A DNA stretch of 64,000 nt from Peribacillus sp. Bi96 (GCF_918698115.1 NZ_CAKKLV010000010.1:98731-162730); one strand, 5' to 3'; positions 49,101 through 58,086 are shown, numbered from the stretch's first letter. The notes: generated by a model from the letters alone, not told the origin. Made by a program: numbers and translations.

Positions 49101-49927
49101 CCATGCTCTTCATCTCCATTGGCACCCGCGGTTCCTGCGACATGCATCCCATGCATGGAGGCTCCTTCACCAAGATCAAGGATTTCTTCATTTTCATCCA
49201 TGTAATTGTATCCATAAGGTACCTTCGCCGTATAATAGTTGCCTAATAGATGGCTAGATTCCTTCATGCCGTTAATTTCACTTTCAGTCAGTTCTGCTTT
49301 ATTCTCATCGTTCAGGACCATATCACGGTGAGATGGGTCGATTCCAGTATCGATAATCCCCACGACCATCCCTTCCCCTGTATATCCATATTCCCGCCAT
49401 GCTTCCTGGGCTTGGATAAGTTCCTTACTATAAAGCATCTCGGGCTTATCAACTGGACGTTCATATTCGTTTGCTATATGTACCTCAGCAACTTCAGGCA
49501 TGGCTTCCACCTTTTTGATATCACCATACTGAAGTTCACCACTGAACCCATTGACGACCGTCGTAAAACTTTCCATTTCCTTGAAAGCGATTCTTTTGTC
49601 TTTCACCTTTTTTTTCAATTTCTTCTGATTAGCTAGCTTTTCGGACTTTAATTGTTGTTTCTTATTTTTCGATAACTGTTTAAAAAGTTTCCCTTCTTTC
49701 GAAGCGATTTCTATTGCCGGGGCTTCCTTCATCTCAACGATGACCCTGACCTTCTCGTTACTTTTGTATTTCTTCTCCAAGTCGTTTTTCTTCAGCTTTA
49801 GAATACTTTCCTGATTCTTCTTTCCATCACCCGAACCGTTCGGGGGCTCTGGGAGCTTGGCTGCGGAAACGCTTGCAGTAAATACTAATAGAAAGATTGC
49901 TAGAATGGACAAGCTTCGTTTAATCAA
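46193..49927 (-). CDS. Secreted S8-family serine protease, Vpr/lactocepin-like, with C-terminal Ig-like repeats
   Basis: An extracellular subtilase of 1244 aa. A signal peptide ends near residue 22 and an I9-type propeptide spans about 60-155. The catalytic triad is D193 (GIIDTGID), H259 (MHGMHVAG) and S584 (SGTSMAAPH), with oxyanion N359 (SISAGNS). A PA domain is inserted between His and Ser (about 435-530; ERGTLSFIEKAQNAQAAGATG). An Fn3-like domain follows (about 650-800), then Ig-like/Big repeats to the end (IDTVKPTVKI, GVDFAGNE-like VVGIDFAGNE, KVTDLAGNESK). B. subtilis Vpr is about 806 aa, so some 400 residues of C-terminal repeats are extra, probably for surface retention. I am sure of the family, less of orthology to vpr. 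Confidence 0.92.
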   Translation of the reverse strand: MIKRSLSILAIFLLVFTASVSAAKLPEPPNGSGDGKKNQESILKLKKNDLEKKYKSNEKVRVIVEMKEAPAIEIASKEGKLFKQLSKNKKQQLKSEKLANQKKLKKKVKDKRIAFKEMESFTTVVNGFSGELQYGDIKKVEAMPEVAEVHIANEYERPVDKPEMLYSKELIQAQEAWREYGYTGEGMVVGIIDTGIDPSHRDMVLNDENKAELTESEINGMKESSHLLGNYYTAKVPYGYNYMDENEEILDLGEGASMHGMHVAGTAGANGDEEHGGIKGVAPEAQLLALKVFGNDPAMQTTWGDIYIKAIDDAIILGADVLNMSLGSTAGFVSAEDPEQQAVSRAVDNGILMSISAGNSAHFGNGFANPLASNPDIGVSGSPGLAYDSVQVASVENNYMDLDAATYDINGQAGKAPFMSASSVHPNALKDKTHDLVAAGLGTPEELSKVDVKGKFALIERGTLSFIEKAQNAQAAGATGVIIYNNADGYISMATDPSITIPQLFMLKSDGAKLKAALTDGEKVKITFNGDKTKAVNPEAGKMSSFSSWGVAPNLDFKPEITAPGGQIYSTLNNDEYGMMSGTSMAAPHVSGGSALVLERVDKDFKLNGFARANLAKNLMMNTSKPLTDQGVVNNALDWKNPYSPRRQGAGIMQLQSALSTPAVVTEAFTKEAKVAMKEIGNKFAFTLKVENFSNKAVKYDVKGNIQTDYAIQGQLGYSANQLEAQEIKNASIKINNKNTNKITVPAKKSVTFEVKVDISNAKVLGDDLQTLVDIDKVFPNGYFVEGFITLKDPADTNPELHVPYVGFKGEWDKAPILDGTKYDKESFYGRAGGVSTAGEDFTYLGYDPAGKTFNGKNIAISPNGDGAQDDFVPVLSFLRNAKKVEYNILNGENKSVRKLRTENNVRKDYYDGGQGTAYTLDPARKWDGKVNNAMAKDGVYYFEIKAMIDYEGAKWQTFKMPIKIDTVKPTVKISKKGNVLTIQGKDNLNGSGLAYYDVQVDGASIMEEPLPANTKQFTLPDVKGEKVQVVGIDFAGNEKAAETELAKDSAPIDNHAPAVKIKSPEALSVNNKNKIKITGDIEEASEIKEFKIDNKTVPVTYNKTNNKYEFSYEKKFEEGVQSFTVKATDKWDNTVSFKRTIMIDATKPVLKVKGVPETVGVKGKNPKVDVTVEDNFDEIRLYLNGSEVFYHEFKEPYKMRAYKKKIEDLELPLKSGNNKFEFKVTDLAGNESKKSFNINKAKK

Positions 49928-50089
49928 TGAACTTTTCCTCCTCTAAAATAATCAATTTTTGGAATTTTCTTACTAAGTATAAAAGTATCACAACTTTTGG
50001 GGTGATTTTAAGAGATAATAGTCACTATTTTCCTATTTCAAACTAGGATATTGTTATTATTTTCATATTTTCATAGTTTTTCAAAATAA

Positions 50090-50122
50090 AAGATGGCGAT
50101 GTTAAAAAAACACCACCATCTT
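50090..50122 (-). terminator. Terminator of the app-type operon
   Basis: A 14-bp stem (AAGATGG arms, two G-U wobbles) around a T-rich loop, followed by TTTTATTTTG on the minus strand, directly after the last permease gene. Confidence 0.85.
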
Positions 50123-50126
50123 ACCT

Positions 50127-51029
50127 CTAGTTTTTCATCCTTGGATCCAACGCATCTCGCAGGCCATCTCCCATTAGGTTAAAGCCGAGTACCGTAAGCA
50201 TGATCGCAAGGCCAGGGAAAAGAACCGTCCAAGGCGCCTGAATGATGAAAGATCTTGAATCGGCAAGCATTTTCCCCCACTCTGGTGCTGGTGGTTGTGC
50301 CCCCAAACCGAGGAAGCCGAGTGCTGCACATTCAATGATGGCAGTAGCAATCGCCAAGGTGCCTTGAACAATAATCGGTGCAAGGCTATTGGGAAGGACG
50401 TGATGGAGGAGAATCCGGCCATCTCCCATTCCAATTGCCTTCGCAGCCGTAACATATTCCTCTTCTTTCACCGTTAAAACCCGTGAGCGTAAAAGACGGC
50501 CAAATATCGGGACATTGACGATGGCAATGGCGATGAGTGCATTGCGAAGTGATGGTCCTAAAACGGCTACTACCGCAATGGCAAGTAAGATACTTGGAAA
50601 GGCTAAAATGATGTCAAAGACCCTCGATATGATTGTATCTATCCACTTTCCGTAATACCCGGCAATAATACCTAGAAAAGACCCAACCAGGACAGACCCG
50701 GCTACAGATAAAAAGCCGACTCCTATCGATATGCGCGAGCCATAGATGACTCTACTCAATATATCACGGCCAAATTCATCCGTTCCAAACCAATGTTCCG
50801 CAGATGGGGCCAAATGTTTATCACTTAGCTTTTGCCCTTCAAATGAATACGGTGCAATAAGCGGTGCAAAAATGGCGATTAAGATGAAAAATAAAACAAT
50901 CGCCAGACCAACAAGTGCCACCTTATTTTTCTTAAAACTTTTCCACCCTTCCCTCCAGGGAGAGATGACTTTTTCCTCTGCCTCTTTGGGAGGAAGGATT
51001 GGCGATGTATTCGTTGCTATTTCAGGCAT
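50127..51029 (-). CDS. appC: Oligopeptide ABC transporter permease AppC-like
   Basis: A 300-aa DppC/OppC-type permease. One N-terminal helix (ALVGLAIVLFFILIAIFAPLIAPY) precedes the OppC_N extracytoplasmic segment with HWFGTDEFGRDILSR, then the MetI-like core of about five helices with the ATPase-coupling EAA loop (YVTAAKAIGMGDGRILLHHVLPN). It pairs with the AppB-like permease 12 nt upstream. Last gene of the five-gene importer operon. Confidence 0.9.
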   Translation of the reverse strand: MPEIATNTSPILPPKEAEEKVISPWREGWKSFKKNKVALVGLAIVLFFILIAIFAPLIAPYSFEGQKLSDKHLAPSAEHWFGTDEFGRDILSRVIYGSRISIGVGFLSVAGSVLVGSFLGIIAGYYGKWIDTIISRVFDIILAFPSILLAIAVVAVLGPSLRNALIAIAIVNVPIFGRLLRSRVLTVKEEEYVTAAKAIGMGDGRILLHHVLPNSLAPIIVQGTLAIATAIIECAALGFLGLGAQPPAPEWGKMLADSRSFIIQAPWTVLFPGLAIMLTVLGFNLMGDGLRDALDPRMKN

Positions 51030-51041
51030 GAGTTTCCCTCC

Positions 51042-52055
51042 CTATTTATACTTAATCCTTGGATCGATCGCTGCATACAACAAGTCCACAATTAGATTAA
51101 TCATGACAAACAAAAAGGCGATGACGAGAATCCCGGACTGTATGACCGGATAATCCCGGGAAAGTATAGCATCATAAATATATGTACCGATGCCTGGCCA
51201 GCCAAAAATGTTTTCCGTTAAAATGGCCCCGCCTAAAAGTAATCCTGTCTGCAGGCCGATTACCGTCACCACTGGAATTAAAGCATTTTTCAAGGAGTGC
51301 TTGTATACAACCCAAAACATTTTCATCCCCTTAGCGCGAGCCGTACGAATGAAATCCGATCTCATTACTTCCAACATGGACGAACGTGTCATCCTTGCAA
51401 TTATCGCCATCGGAATGGTCGCTAACGCAATTCCCGGCAAAATGAGATGCTTGATCACTTCGAAAAACTGATCAACTCTTCCAGCAACGAGCGTATCAAT
51501 CAAATACAGGCCCGTTATGGCCTCGACTGGATCCCTGATATTGTCCCGCCCTGTCGTAGGAAGTAAATCCCATTGAATTGAGATGATGTATTGCTCCATT
51601 AATCCCAGCCAGAATATCGGCATGGACAAACCAATCAACGCAATCACCATCGCTGCATAGTCAAACCATGAGTTCTGGAACCAAGCTGATATTATCCCTG
51701 CATTTACACCTATGACCACTGCAATGATCATGGCAATCAATGCTAACTCAATCGTTGCCATTAGATATGGCCCTATTTCTTCAGAAACAGGACTATTCGT
51801 TTTTAACGATACACCCAGGTCCCCCTGTAACAGGCCTGATACATAATCCCAAAATTGAATGAACCATGGTTTATCCAAACCAAGTTCCTTTGTCATTGCC
51901 TCGACTGCCTCTTTTGTTGCTTGCTGCCCTAGAATCACCTGTGCAGGATTCCCAGGAATCGCCCGAATCATCATGAATACAATAAACGCCATTCCGAGTA
52001 ACACTGGAATGAGAGATCCTAAACGTCGTACGGTATAGGAAAACAAAACAATCAC
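51042..52055 (-). CDS. appB: Oligopeptide ABC transporter permease AppB-like
   Basis: A 337-aa DppB/OppB-type permease with six helices. Signatures are the N-terminal RRLGSLIPVLLGMAFIVF, the periplasmic-type loop GNPAQVILGQQATKEAVEAM and the EAA loop DFIRTARAKGMKMFWVVYKHSLKNALIPVV. It lies after the substrate-binding protein gene, separated by about 105 nt that contain a hairpin, so its expression may be lower than that of the binding protein. Confidence 0.9.
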   Translation of the reverse strand: MIVLFSYTVRRLGSLIPVLLGMAFIVFMMIRAIPGNPAQVILGQQATKEAVEAMTKELGLDKPWFIQFWDYVSGLLQGDLGVSLKTNSPVSEEIGPYLMATIELALIAMIIAVVIGVNAGIISAWFQNSWFDYAAMVIALIGLSMPIFWLGLMEQYIISIQWDLLPTTGRDNIRDPVEAITGLYLIDTLVAGRVDQFFEVIKHLILPGIALATIPMAIIARMTRSSMLEVMRSDFIRTARAKGMKMFWVVYKHSLKNALIPVVTVIGLQTGLLLGGAILTENIFGWPGIGTYIYDAILSRDYPVIQSGILVIAFLFVMINLIVDLLYAAIDPRIKYK

Positions 52056-52111
52056 CCGCCTTTTACATAAGGGTCCTTTGAGCGCCCTCGATCATTTTGA
52101 AATGCATTCCA

Positions 52112-52153
52112 TAACAAAACCGGGAAGCATGCAAGATTACATACTACCCGGTT
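52112..52153 (-). terminator. Intra-operon attenuator/terminator between appA and appB
   Basis: AACCGGG / CCCGGTT stem with a partly paired interior (AGTATG/GCATGCT) and the tail TTGTTATGG on the minus strand, placed right after the binding-protein gene. It could give excess binding protein over permease. Confidence 0.6.
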
Positions 52154-52160
52154 CGTACGG

Positions 52161-53777
52161 TTAATTTTCTAGTGAAACGTTAACAAGGGATTGAGAACCG
52201 GTTGGATGTGGAACAAACCCTTTGACTGTCTTGGATCCGGCTAGCTGCGGTAATGAGTGGACTAGTGGAACCCATGGTGCTTCCTCATGGATGATTTCCT
52301 GAGCTTTTCCATATAACTCATTACGCTTGGCTTCATCTGCCGTGGACTGGGCCTCGATCAATAGATCGTGCACTTCATCATTTGCATAACGAGAATAATT
52401 GTTTGAGCCGATATTATCTTTATCCAATAAGGCATAAAGGAAGTTATCTGCATCTCCATTATCGCCTGTCCAGCCTAGCATGAAGGATTGAGCCTCACCA
52501 GCCTGCACTTTCTCTAAATAGGCAGCCCATTCGTATGAAACGATATTTGCCTCGATACCAACCTGCTTTAAGCTGGCTTGAATGGCCTCGGCCACTTTTT
52601 GACCATCTGGCATATACGGGCGTGGTACCGGCATTGCCCATAGGTCCATTTTAAATCCTTTTTCATATCCAGCCTTTTTCAGAAGTTCTTTAGCTTTTTC
52701 GACATCGTAATCATAGTCTTCAATGTTGTCATTGTATCCAGAAACGGATGGTGGCATTGGATTTTTTGCAGGCTCCGCTGTGCCTTCGAAAAAGTTATCG
52801 ATAATTTCTTTTTTGTTAATTAAGTGTGAGATAGCTTGACGTACTTCCTTTTTGTCGAATGGTGCTTTTTCAACATTGAAAGCAAAGTACCCGACGTTCA
52901 TGGATGGACGTTCGAATAACTGCAGTTTGTCATCTCCTGTAACTTTGCTGATATCGCTTGGGTTCAGACCGTCCATTAAGTCGATTTCACCTTTGATTAC
53001 AGCATTTAAACGTGCAGAGTTATCTTTAATGACTTTAAACGTGATTCCATCAAGTTTTGGCAGTCCTTTTTGCCAATAGCCTTCGTTTTTCACCACTTCG
53101 ATCGTATCGCCAGGCTTCCATGATTTGAATTTGAAAGGACCTGTTCCAGATGGATTCTTAGTGAAATTGTCTCCCTCTTTTTCAAATCCTGTCGGACTGG
53201 CTATTGCAAATGTAGGCATGGCAAGATTTTTCAGGAATGGTGCCTGAGGGCGGTTCAATGTGAATTCCACCGTGCTATCATCGATAGCTTTTACTTCTTT
53301 GATAACATGTCCTTCATCACCTTCAAATCCGCCAAACATAGAGGCGTAGTAAGCAAATTTACCTTCGTCCTTACTTTTTGCCCAGCGTTGAAAGTTTTTT
53401 ACGACTGAATCCGCATTGAAATCCGTACCATCATGGAACTTGATTCCGGTTTTCAATTTGAATGTGTATGTCTTGGCGTCATCCGATACTTTCCATGATT
53501 CTGCAAGACCAGGATTTATTTCCGTATTATCTTCTCCGTATTTCACAAGCGTTTCAAAAATCTGCTGCGTGACGATGAATGATTCACCATCCGTTACGAT
53601 AGCTGGGTCAAGACCGACAGCATCTCCGCCTTTACCGTAAATCAATACGCCGCCTTTCGCTTCACTTGATCCCCCATTACCATCATCTTTCTCTTTTGAT
53701 GTAGACGAGGAGCATCCAGCAAGCGCTAGCGAAAGAGCCAGGATACCAGTCAACAATAATGCCAATGTTTTCTTCAT
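52161..53777 (-). CDS. appA: Oligopeptide-binding lipoprotein AppA-like
   Basis: Extracellular solute-binding protein (family 5) of 538 aa, anchored by a lipoprotein signal ending LALAGC (C22), followed by a Ser/Gly-rich linker. Family motifs are GLDPAIVTDGESFIVTQQIFETLVKY, LAESWKVSDDAKTYTFKLK and GIKFHDGTDFNADSV. It should deliver oligopeptides to the AppBC permease. Position after two ATPase genes and before two permease genes reproduces the appDFABC order. An Opp/App importer is of interest because RRNPP signal peptides, such as the one proposed at 36 kb, re-enter cells through this transporter class. Confidence 0.88.
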   Translation of the reverse strand: MKKTLALLLTGILALSLALAGCSSSTSKEKDDGNGGSSEAKGGVLIYGKGGDAVGLDPAIVTDGESFIVTQQIFETLVKYGEDNTEINPGLAESWKVSDDAKTYTFKLKTGIKFHDGTDFNADSVVKNFQRWAKSKDEGKFAYYASMFGGFEGDEGHVIKEVKAIDDSTVEFTLNRPQAPFLKNLAMPTFAIASPTGFEKEGDNFTKNPSGTGPFKFKSWKPGDTIEVVKNEGYWQKGLPKLDGITFKVIKDNSARLNAVIKGEIDLMDGLNPSDISKVTGDDKLQLFERPSMNVGYFAFNVEKAPFDKKEVRQAISHLINKKEIIDNFFEGTAEPAKNPMPPSVSGYNDNIEDYDYDVEKAKELLKKAGYEKGFKMDLWAMPVPRPYMPDGQKVAEAIQASLKQVGIEANIVSYEWAAYLEKVQAGEAQSFMLGWTGDNGDADNFLYALLDKDNIGSNNYSRYANDEVHDLLIEAQSTADEAKRNELYGKAQEIIHEEAPWVPLVHSLPQLAGSKTVKGFVPHPTGSQSLVNVSLEN

Positions 53778-53819
53778 ATTCTTCCCCCTTATTTTTTACG
53801 AATTTATGTATACGTCATG

Positions 53820-54788
53820 TCAGTTGTATAAATGACAAGCAACGTAGTGACCAGGTTTATGTTCATGCAAAACGGGTTTTTCCGATTTGCACTCTGCCAT
53901 CGCTTTCGAGCACCTCGTATGGAATGGGCAACCGCTAGGCGGGTTTGATGGACTTGGAACATCACCCTGCAGGATTACCCTATCTCCCTTGTATTCCACA
54001 TCCGGAATCGGCACTGCTGATAATAAGGCCTGGGTATAAGGGTGAAGAGGATCCTCATACAGTTCCTCACTTTCCGTCAATTCAACTATATGCCCAAGAT
54101 ACATGACACCGACACGGTCAGAGATATGCCTTACTACGCCCAGATCATGGGCAATGAAAAGGTAAGTCAAATCAAAATCTTCCTGCAAATCCTGCAGGAG
54201 GTTCAAAACCTGGGCCTGAATCGATACATCCAGTGCAGATACGGGTTCATCGGCGATGATCAGCTTAGGGTTGACCGCAAGTGCCCTTGCAATGCCAATA
54301 CGTTGCCGCTGGCCCCCACTAAATTGGTGCGGATACCTTTTAGCATGGTAACTGCTTAAACCAACAACCTTAAGAAGCTCTTGTACACGGGCTTTACGCA
54401 CCTTTTTATCTTTTACCCCATGAACGATAAGCGGTTCTTCCAATATCTTTTCAACAGTATGCCTGGGATTGAGGGAAGCGAATGGATCCTGGAAGACCAT
54501 CTGCATTTCACGGCGCATTTTTCTCATTTCACGGGAAGATAAAGTCGTCAGGTCCTTTCCTTCGAAATAGACATTCCCTTCACTCGGCTCAAGCAATCGA
54601 AGCAGTAATCTTCCCGTTGTCGATTTACCGCAACCGCTTTCCCCGACAAGACCTAAGGTTTCCCCTTTGTAAATGGAAAAAGACAAGCCATCTACGGCTT
54701 TGACCTCTCCGACGGTCTTTCCTAGGACGCCTCCTTTAATCGGAAAATGCTTCTTTAGGTTTTCTACCTTAACCAATGTTTGATTCAT
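53820..54788 (-). CDS. appF: Oligopeptide ABC transporter ATP-binding subunit AppF-like
   Basis: A 322-aa ATPase with Walker [12 protein letters not shown], the Q-loop in [16 protein letters not shown], signature [15 protein letters not shown], Walker [13 protein letters not shown] and the C-terminal oligopeptide-type Cys motif ([15 protein letters not shown]). The ATG at 54788 follows AAGGAG by 9 nt and overlaps the end of appD by 20 nt, so the two ATPases are coupled. A longer frame from 54872 lacks a ribosome binding site. Confidence 0.92.
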   Translation of the reverse strand: MNQTLVKVENLKKHFPIKGGVLGKTVGEVKAVDGLSFSIYKGETLGLVGESGCGKSTTGRLLLRLLEPSEGNVYFEGKDLTTLSSREMRKMRREMQMVFQDPFASLNPRHTVEKILEEPLIVHGVKDKKVRKARVQELLKVVGLSSYHAKRYPHQFSGGQRQRIGIARALAVNPKLIIADEPVSALDVSIQAQVLNLLQDLQEDFDLTYLFIAHDLGVVRHISDRVGVMYLGHIVELTESEELYEDPLHPYTQALLSAVPIPDVEYKGDRVILQGDVPSPSNPPSGCPFHTRCSKAMAECKSEKPVLHEHKPGHYVACHLYN

Positions 54789-55773
54789 GCAAGGCTTCTC
54801 CTTTCCCATCTTCATACAGCCAGCAACGAACATGCTGGCCATCATCAAATTCCAAAAGAGACGGGGTCTCACTTATACATTGCTCCATGGCACGGGAGCA
54901 ACGCGGGGCAAACTGGCACCCCAGGTTGCCTGTCCCAGGTTTTGGAACATTACCAGGGATCGAGTAAAGACGTTCTTTCTTTATCCGCATATCTGGAATC
55001 GACTGAAGTAATCCGACCGTATACGGATGCTTAGGACTTTGGAAAATCGTTTGCACATTTCCTTCCTCTATTACCTTGCCGGCATACATGACAATGACAC
55101 GTTCACACATTTGCGCCACAACGCCAAGATCATGGGTAATCATCATGATTGCTGTATCTGTTTCTTTATTTAAGTTCTTCATTAACTCTAAGATTTGTGC
55201 CTGAATCGTCACATCCAAAGCCGTTGTCGGCTCATCCGCTATAAGAAGTTTCGGCTCACAGATCATGGCCATGGCAATCATGACCCTCTGTCTCATTCCA
55301 CCTGAAAGCTGGTGAGGATATTCATCGATCAATTCTTCGGCACGGCCAAGCCCAACCAATTTCAACATTTCCACCGCTCTACGACGGGCCTGCTTTTTGT
55401 TCCATTTTTTATGTATCCGTAGCGTCTCCACCAGCTGCTCGCCTATAGTGAAAACTGGATTCAAACTTGTCATCGGTTCCTGAAAAATCATCGCTATGTC
55501 ATTTCCGCGAATCTTTCTCATCCTCGCCTCAGAAGCGTTTGCGATATTCTCTCCTTTAAAAAGGATTTCTCCCTCCACCTTACCAGCCGGTGAAGAAACC
55601 AGTCCCATGATGGACAAAGAAGTTACGCTTTTTCCGCATCCTGATTCTCCAACAATCCCTAAAACCTCACCAGGATTGACATGAAAATCGATTGAATTTA
55701 CGACAGGGATCACCCCATCGTCTGTACGAAAACTGGTTCGAAGCCCATTCACCTTAATAATTGGTTCGTCCAT
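54769..55773 (-). CDS. appD: Oligopeptide ABC transporter ATP-binding subunit AppD-like
   Basis: A 334-aa ATPase, first gene of the operon. Walker [13 protein letters not shown]-loop [17 protein letters not shown], signature [15 protein letters not shown], Walker [13 protein letters not shown], and the C-terminal motif [15 protein letters not shown] of the Opp/Dpp family. I use the ATG at 55773 ([11 protein letters not shown]), preceded by AGGAAGTGAT, rather than the frame start at 55806. The gene order D-F-A-B-C is that of B. subtilis app. Confidence 0.92.
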   Translation of the reverse strand: MDEPIIKVNGLRTSFRTDDGVIPVVNSIDFHVNPGEVLGIVGESGCGKSVTSLSIMGLVSSPAGKVEGEILFKGENIANASEARMRKIRGNDIAMIFQEPMTSLNPVFTIGEQLVETLRIHKKWNKKQARRRAVEMLKLVGLGRAEELIDEYPHQLSGGMRQRVMIAMAMICEPKLLIADEPTTALDVTIQAQILELMKNLNKETDTAIMMITHDLGVVAQMCERVIVMYAGKVIEEGNVQTIFQSPKHPYTVGLLQSIPDMRIKKERLYSIPGNVPKPGTGNLGCQFAPRCSRAMEQCISETPSLLEFDDGQHVRCWLYEDGKGEALHESNIG

Positions 55774-55924
55774 CGAATCACTTCCTATATATAACTTTTT
55801 TTCCAATTATATTATTGGGTTTATTATTGCATCAAAATTAAAATATTACAATATATTTTCTAAAAATTCTAATTTTACAGAATAATTTTTTTATTTTGTT
55901 AAAAAACACACTTTTTGGCATGAA

Positions 55925-55950
55925 AAAAAGACTGCATTTTTTGCAGTCAT
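55925..55950 (-). terminator. Terminator of the ssbB unit
   Basis: GACTGCA / TGCAGTC stem followed by TTTTTTT on the minus strand. It lies between the app operon and the ssbB unit. Confidence 0.85.
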
Positions 55951-56070
55951 TAAAAAGGGGGGGGAATCAAATAACTTGATACCTTTTGCGGGTAAACCGG
56001 AGTTTCCAGCGAGGAAAAAGCTTATTTGCTTTGGGGAATGAAAGGGGAAAAAATGAGCTTTATGCTGCAA

Positions 56071-56367
56071 TCAAGCTTTACGGAGTTTTTTTCTGTCACC
56101 GAAACATCCTTCGCCTTGTTCAAGAGCTGAAATACGTTCCGTTAATTTTTCATTATGGTCGTATAAATACTTATTTTGAGTTACCAATTGGGCAAGCATC
56201 AATTTAATCTGTACTAATTCATATTCATTATCCGAAGCTTTTACCTGGGTCTTCGCTACATGACGAATTAAAACACTAATGAGTTCTTCTATGCGCTTAT
56301 TATTTTTTATTGTCTGAAAAATCGAGGGTGCTTCTGCCCGGACGCAAGCCTTATCTCCTTCACTCAT
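56071..56367 (-). CDS. Hypothetical protein downstream of ssbB (98 aa)
   Basis: A mostly helical 98-aa protein. The middle and C-terminal part (IKLMLAQLVTQNKYLYDHNEKLTERISALEQ) reads as a coiled coil. No membrane segment. It follows ssbB by 19 nt in the place of B. subtilis ywpG, but I cannot confirm orthology by sequence. The ATG at 56367 lies 19 nt after the ssbB stop, with GGAGG-like GGTTGAG upstream; the longer frame overlaps ssbB. It shares a terminator with ssbB. Confidence 0.6.
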   Translation of the reverse strand: MSEGDKACVRAEAPSIFQTIKNNKRIEELISVLIRHVAKTQVKASDNEYELVQIKLMLAQLVTQNKYLYDHNEKLTERISALEQGEGCFGDRKKLRKA

Positions 56368-56386
56368 GCTCAACCTCCAAGTAAGA

Positions 56387-56749
56387 CTATAAACCAATAT
56401 GTTGAAAATCCTTTGGCTTAACATCATTTTGTTTAGTTGCAATAAATTGAACCATCTCTGCGATCACTTCAGTAACATATACATTTTTACCCTCTTTGTT
56501 TTCGTATCTTCTCGTTTGTATTCTGCCTGTGATACCGATTAATGCACCTTTTTTACAATATTGAGCCGTATTTTCAGCCGACTTTCTCCATATGATACAT
56601 TGTACAAAGTCAGCCTCATAGTCACCAACAGTATTTCGAAAGTTACGGTTGACCGCTAACGTGACATTGGAAACAGCCTTACCGTCAGGGGTATATCTTA
56701 ATTCTGGATCCTTCGTAAGCCTGCCGACGAGGGTAACTTGGTTGATCAT
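56387..56749 (-). CDS. ssbB: Single-stranded DNA-binding protein SsbB
   Basis: A 120-aa SSB made of the OB fold only ([67 protein letters not shown]), without the long acidic tail tip of replicative SsbA. This length and the neighbours ywpF and fabZ match B. subtilis SsbB (YwpH), which protects incoming DNA during competence. Two AT-box-like sites upstream (56848-56882) hint at ComK control. Confidence 0.92.
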   Translation of the reverse strand: MINQVTLVGRLTKDPELRYTPDGKAVSNVTLAVNRNFRNTVGDYEADFVQCIIWRKSAENTAQYCKKGALIGITGRIQTRRYENKEGKNVYVTEVIAEMVQFIATKQNDVKPKDFQHIGL

Positions 56750-56847
56750 CTATTCACTCCTTTCTGTTTATTATGCTTTTATCATACTCGTTCTCGACTT
56801 AATTAAAAAATGGATGAAATGACCTTATTCCTGCCTTTTTCTTCATG

Positions 56848-56882
56848 AAAAATCGATTTGAAGCGATTCAAAAATCAATTTT
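56848..56882. promoter_or_regulatory. Possible ComK AT-boxes upstream of ssbB
   Basis: AAAA-N5-TTTG (56848-56860) and AAAA-N5-TTTT (56870-56882), separated by 9 bp, about 100 bp before ssbB. ComK uses paired AAAA-N5-TTTT boxes with defined spacing (8, 18 or 31 bp); the spacing here is one off and one box is imperfect. Confidence 0.3.
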
Positions 56883-57008
56883 TATCGTTTGAAATTCCGT
56901 AAAAAACGAAAAGTTAACAAAATTAAATATTTTGCAAAATTTTATTCTATCGTTCATAATTTAGACAGTTGTTAGGTTTTCATTTCATTAAGGGACAGTT
57001 TTTTAGTA

Positions 57009-57017
57009 TGATATAAT
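57009..57017 (+). promoter_or_regulatory. Extended -10 promoter of ywpF
   Basis: TGATATAAT, an extended -10 element (TG-N-TATAAT), about 100 bp ahead of the ywpF start. No good -35 is visible. The rest of 56750-57119 is AT-rich and holds no gene. Confidence 0.5.
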
Positions 57018-57119
57018 TACCTTAATAAGGATTAATCATTTGAACCATTTCGGGGGGTAGATTTACATTTACAATGAGAGGGGTAATACCGCTCTTCTGG
57101 CAAGAAACGGAGGAATTAG

Positions 57120-57554
57120 ATGAAATCATTTAAATTAATCTCGTTGCAAATTGTTACTGAGAATTTACACTTGATTGATATTGCATTGACAGACGGGTTA
57201 ATCATTAATAAAGAAAACGACGCTAGAACATGGTTACTGGAAGCTTTTGTAGAAGAAAGTCATTTCAATGAGCTTGAACCCGCACTTCCCAAGATTGACG
57301 GAGAGGTGTATATTCAGGCCGTCATTACCAAAAAGGACAATGAACCGGCTTTGTTTCACACTGTCTTACGCACCATAAGAAAAGTAGGCAACCATTACAG
57401 CCTATTATTCGTTGGTCACATCCAAAAAACGCGTAGCAAATATGCAGAACTTCTTCTTGAAGATTTGGTCCAAAAAGGTCTATCCGGCGAAGAGCTAATA
57501 AATGAGTTCAAGCAAAAAATCCGCTCAAAGCCTAAATTGGCCACGAATAAATAA
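57120..57554 (+). CDS. ywpF: YwpF family protein
   Basis: A 144-aa protein of unknown role that corresponds in place and, as far as I can recall, in sequence to B. subtilis YwpF. No signal or membrane segment. The N-terminal half has beta-type strands (KSFKLISLQIV, IALTDGLIINKEN), with EGEVYIQAVITKKDNEPA-like central strands and a charged helical C-terminus (LLLEDLVQKGLSGEELINEFKQKI). GGAGG lies 7 nt before the ATG. Convergent with the next lipoprotein gene, with which it shares a terminator. Confidence 0.75.
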   Translation: MKSFKLISLQIVTENLHLIDIALTDGLIINKENDARTWLLEAFVEESHFNELEPALPKIDGEVYIQAVITKKDNEPALFHTVLRTIRKVGNHYSLLFVGHIQKTRSKYAELLLEDLVQKGLSGEELINEFKQKIRSKPKLATNK

Positions 57555-57598
57555 ATACCCTTCCCTTATTTCCAATTCCCCTAATCGAATACACACAA

Positions 57599-57660
57599 AA
57601 AAAGACTGACTTAGACGAATAAGGATGATAATCCTCTTCTTACCTAAGACAGTCTTTTTC
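57599..57660. terminator. Bidirectional terminator between ywpF and the Asn/Asp-rich lipoprotein
   Basis: AAAGACTG-A-CTTAG pairs with CTAAG-A-CAGTCTTT, with an inner AGGAT/ATCCT hairpin and T-runs on both strands. Confidence 0.75.
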
Positions 57661-57672
57661 ATTCAGTGCTAA

Positions 57673-57957
57673 TTACTTATTGTTGTCGTCTTTTTTATCA
57701 TTGTTGTCAATCAAGTCATCTTTGTCATCTACGTCATTATCGTTGTTGTCCATCATTCCATCATCATCATTATTATCATTGATGTTGTTATCATCTGTGC
57801 CATTGTTATCATTTACACCATTCTTATCATCTTCAATGATTTTGTTATCATCTTCAGGTGCGGGATTGTTATCATTATCATTCGTTCCACATCCAGCAAG
57901 GAACATTATGGATAATAAAGAGCCCCCGAGTAGTGCAAAAATTCTTTTCTTCATCAT
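57673..57957 (-). CDS. Asn/Asp-rich low-complexity lipoprotein
   Basis: A 94-aa protein with a lipoprotein signal (MMKKRIFALLGGSLLSIMFLAGC; lipobox LAGC) followed by about 70 residues made almost wholly of Asn and Asp with a few Lys, Gly and Ile (DDNNIND, DNNDNDVDDKDD). The highly acidic, unstructured tail could bind cations or serve as a spacer at the cell surface; no domain is visible. GGGAGG lies upstream of the ATG at 57957. The repetitive composition may expand or contract between strains. Confidence 0.75.
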   Translation of the reverse strand: MMKKRIFALLGGSLLSIMFLAGCGTNDNDNNPAPEDDNKIIEDDKNGVNDNNGTDDNNINDNNDDDGMMDNNDNDVDDKDDLIDNNDKKDDNNK

Positions 57958-58086
57958 TTTTGGCAACCTCCCTTCTTTCTTAATCATTAGCTATTTTGCC
58001 CGAATGTGAAAATAACTTGCGTCCTATTTTTTTTATTTAAAAAGAAAAACCACCGATCTCATCTTTCATAGGAATTTCATCAAAAA

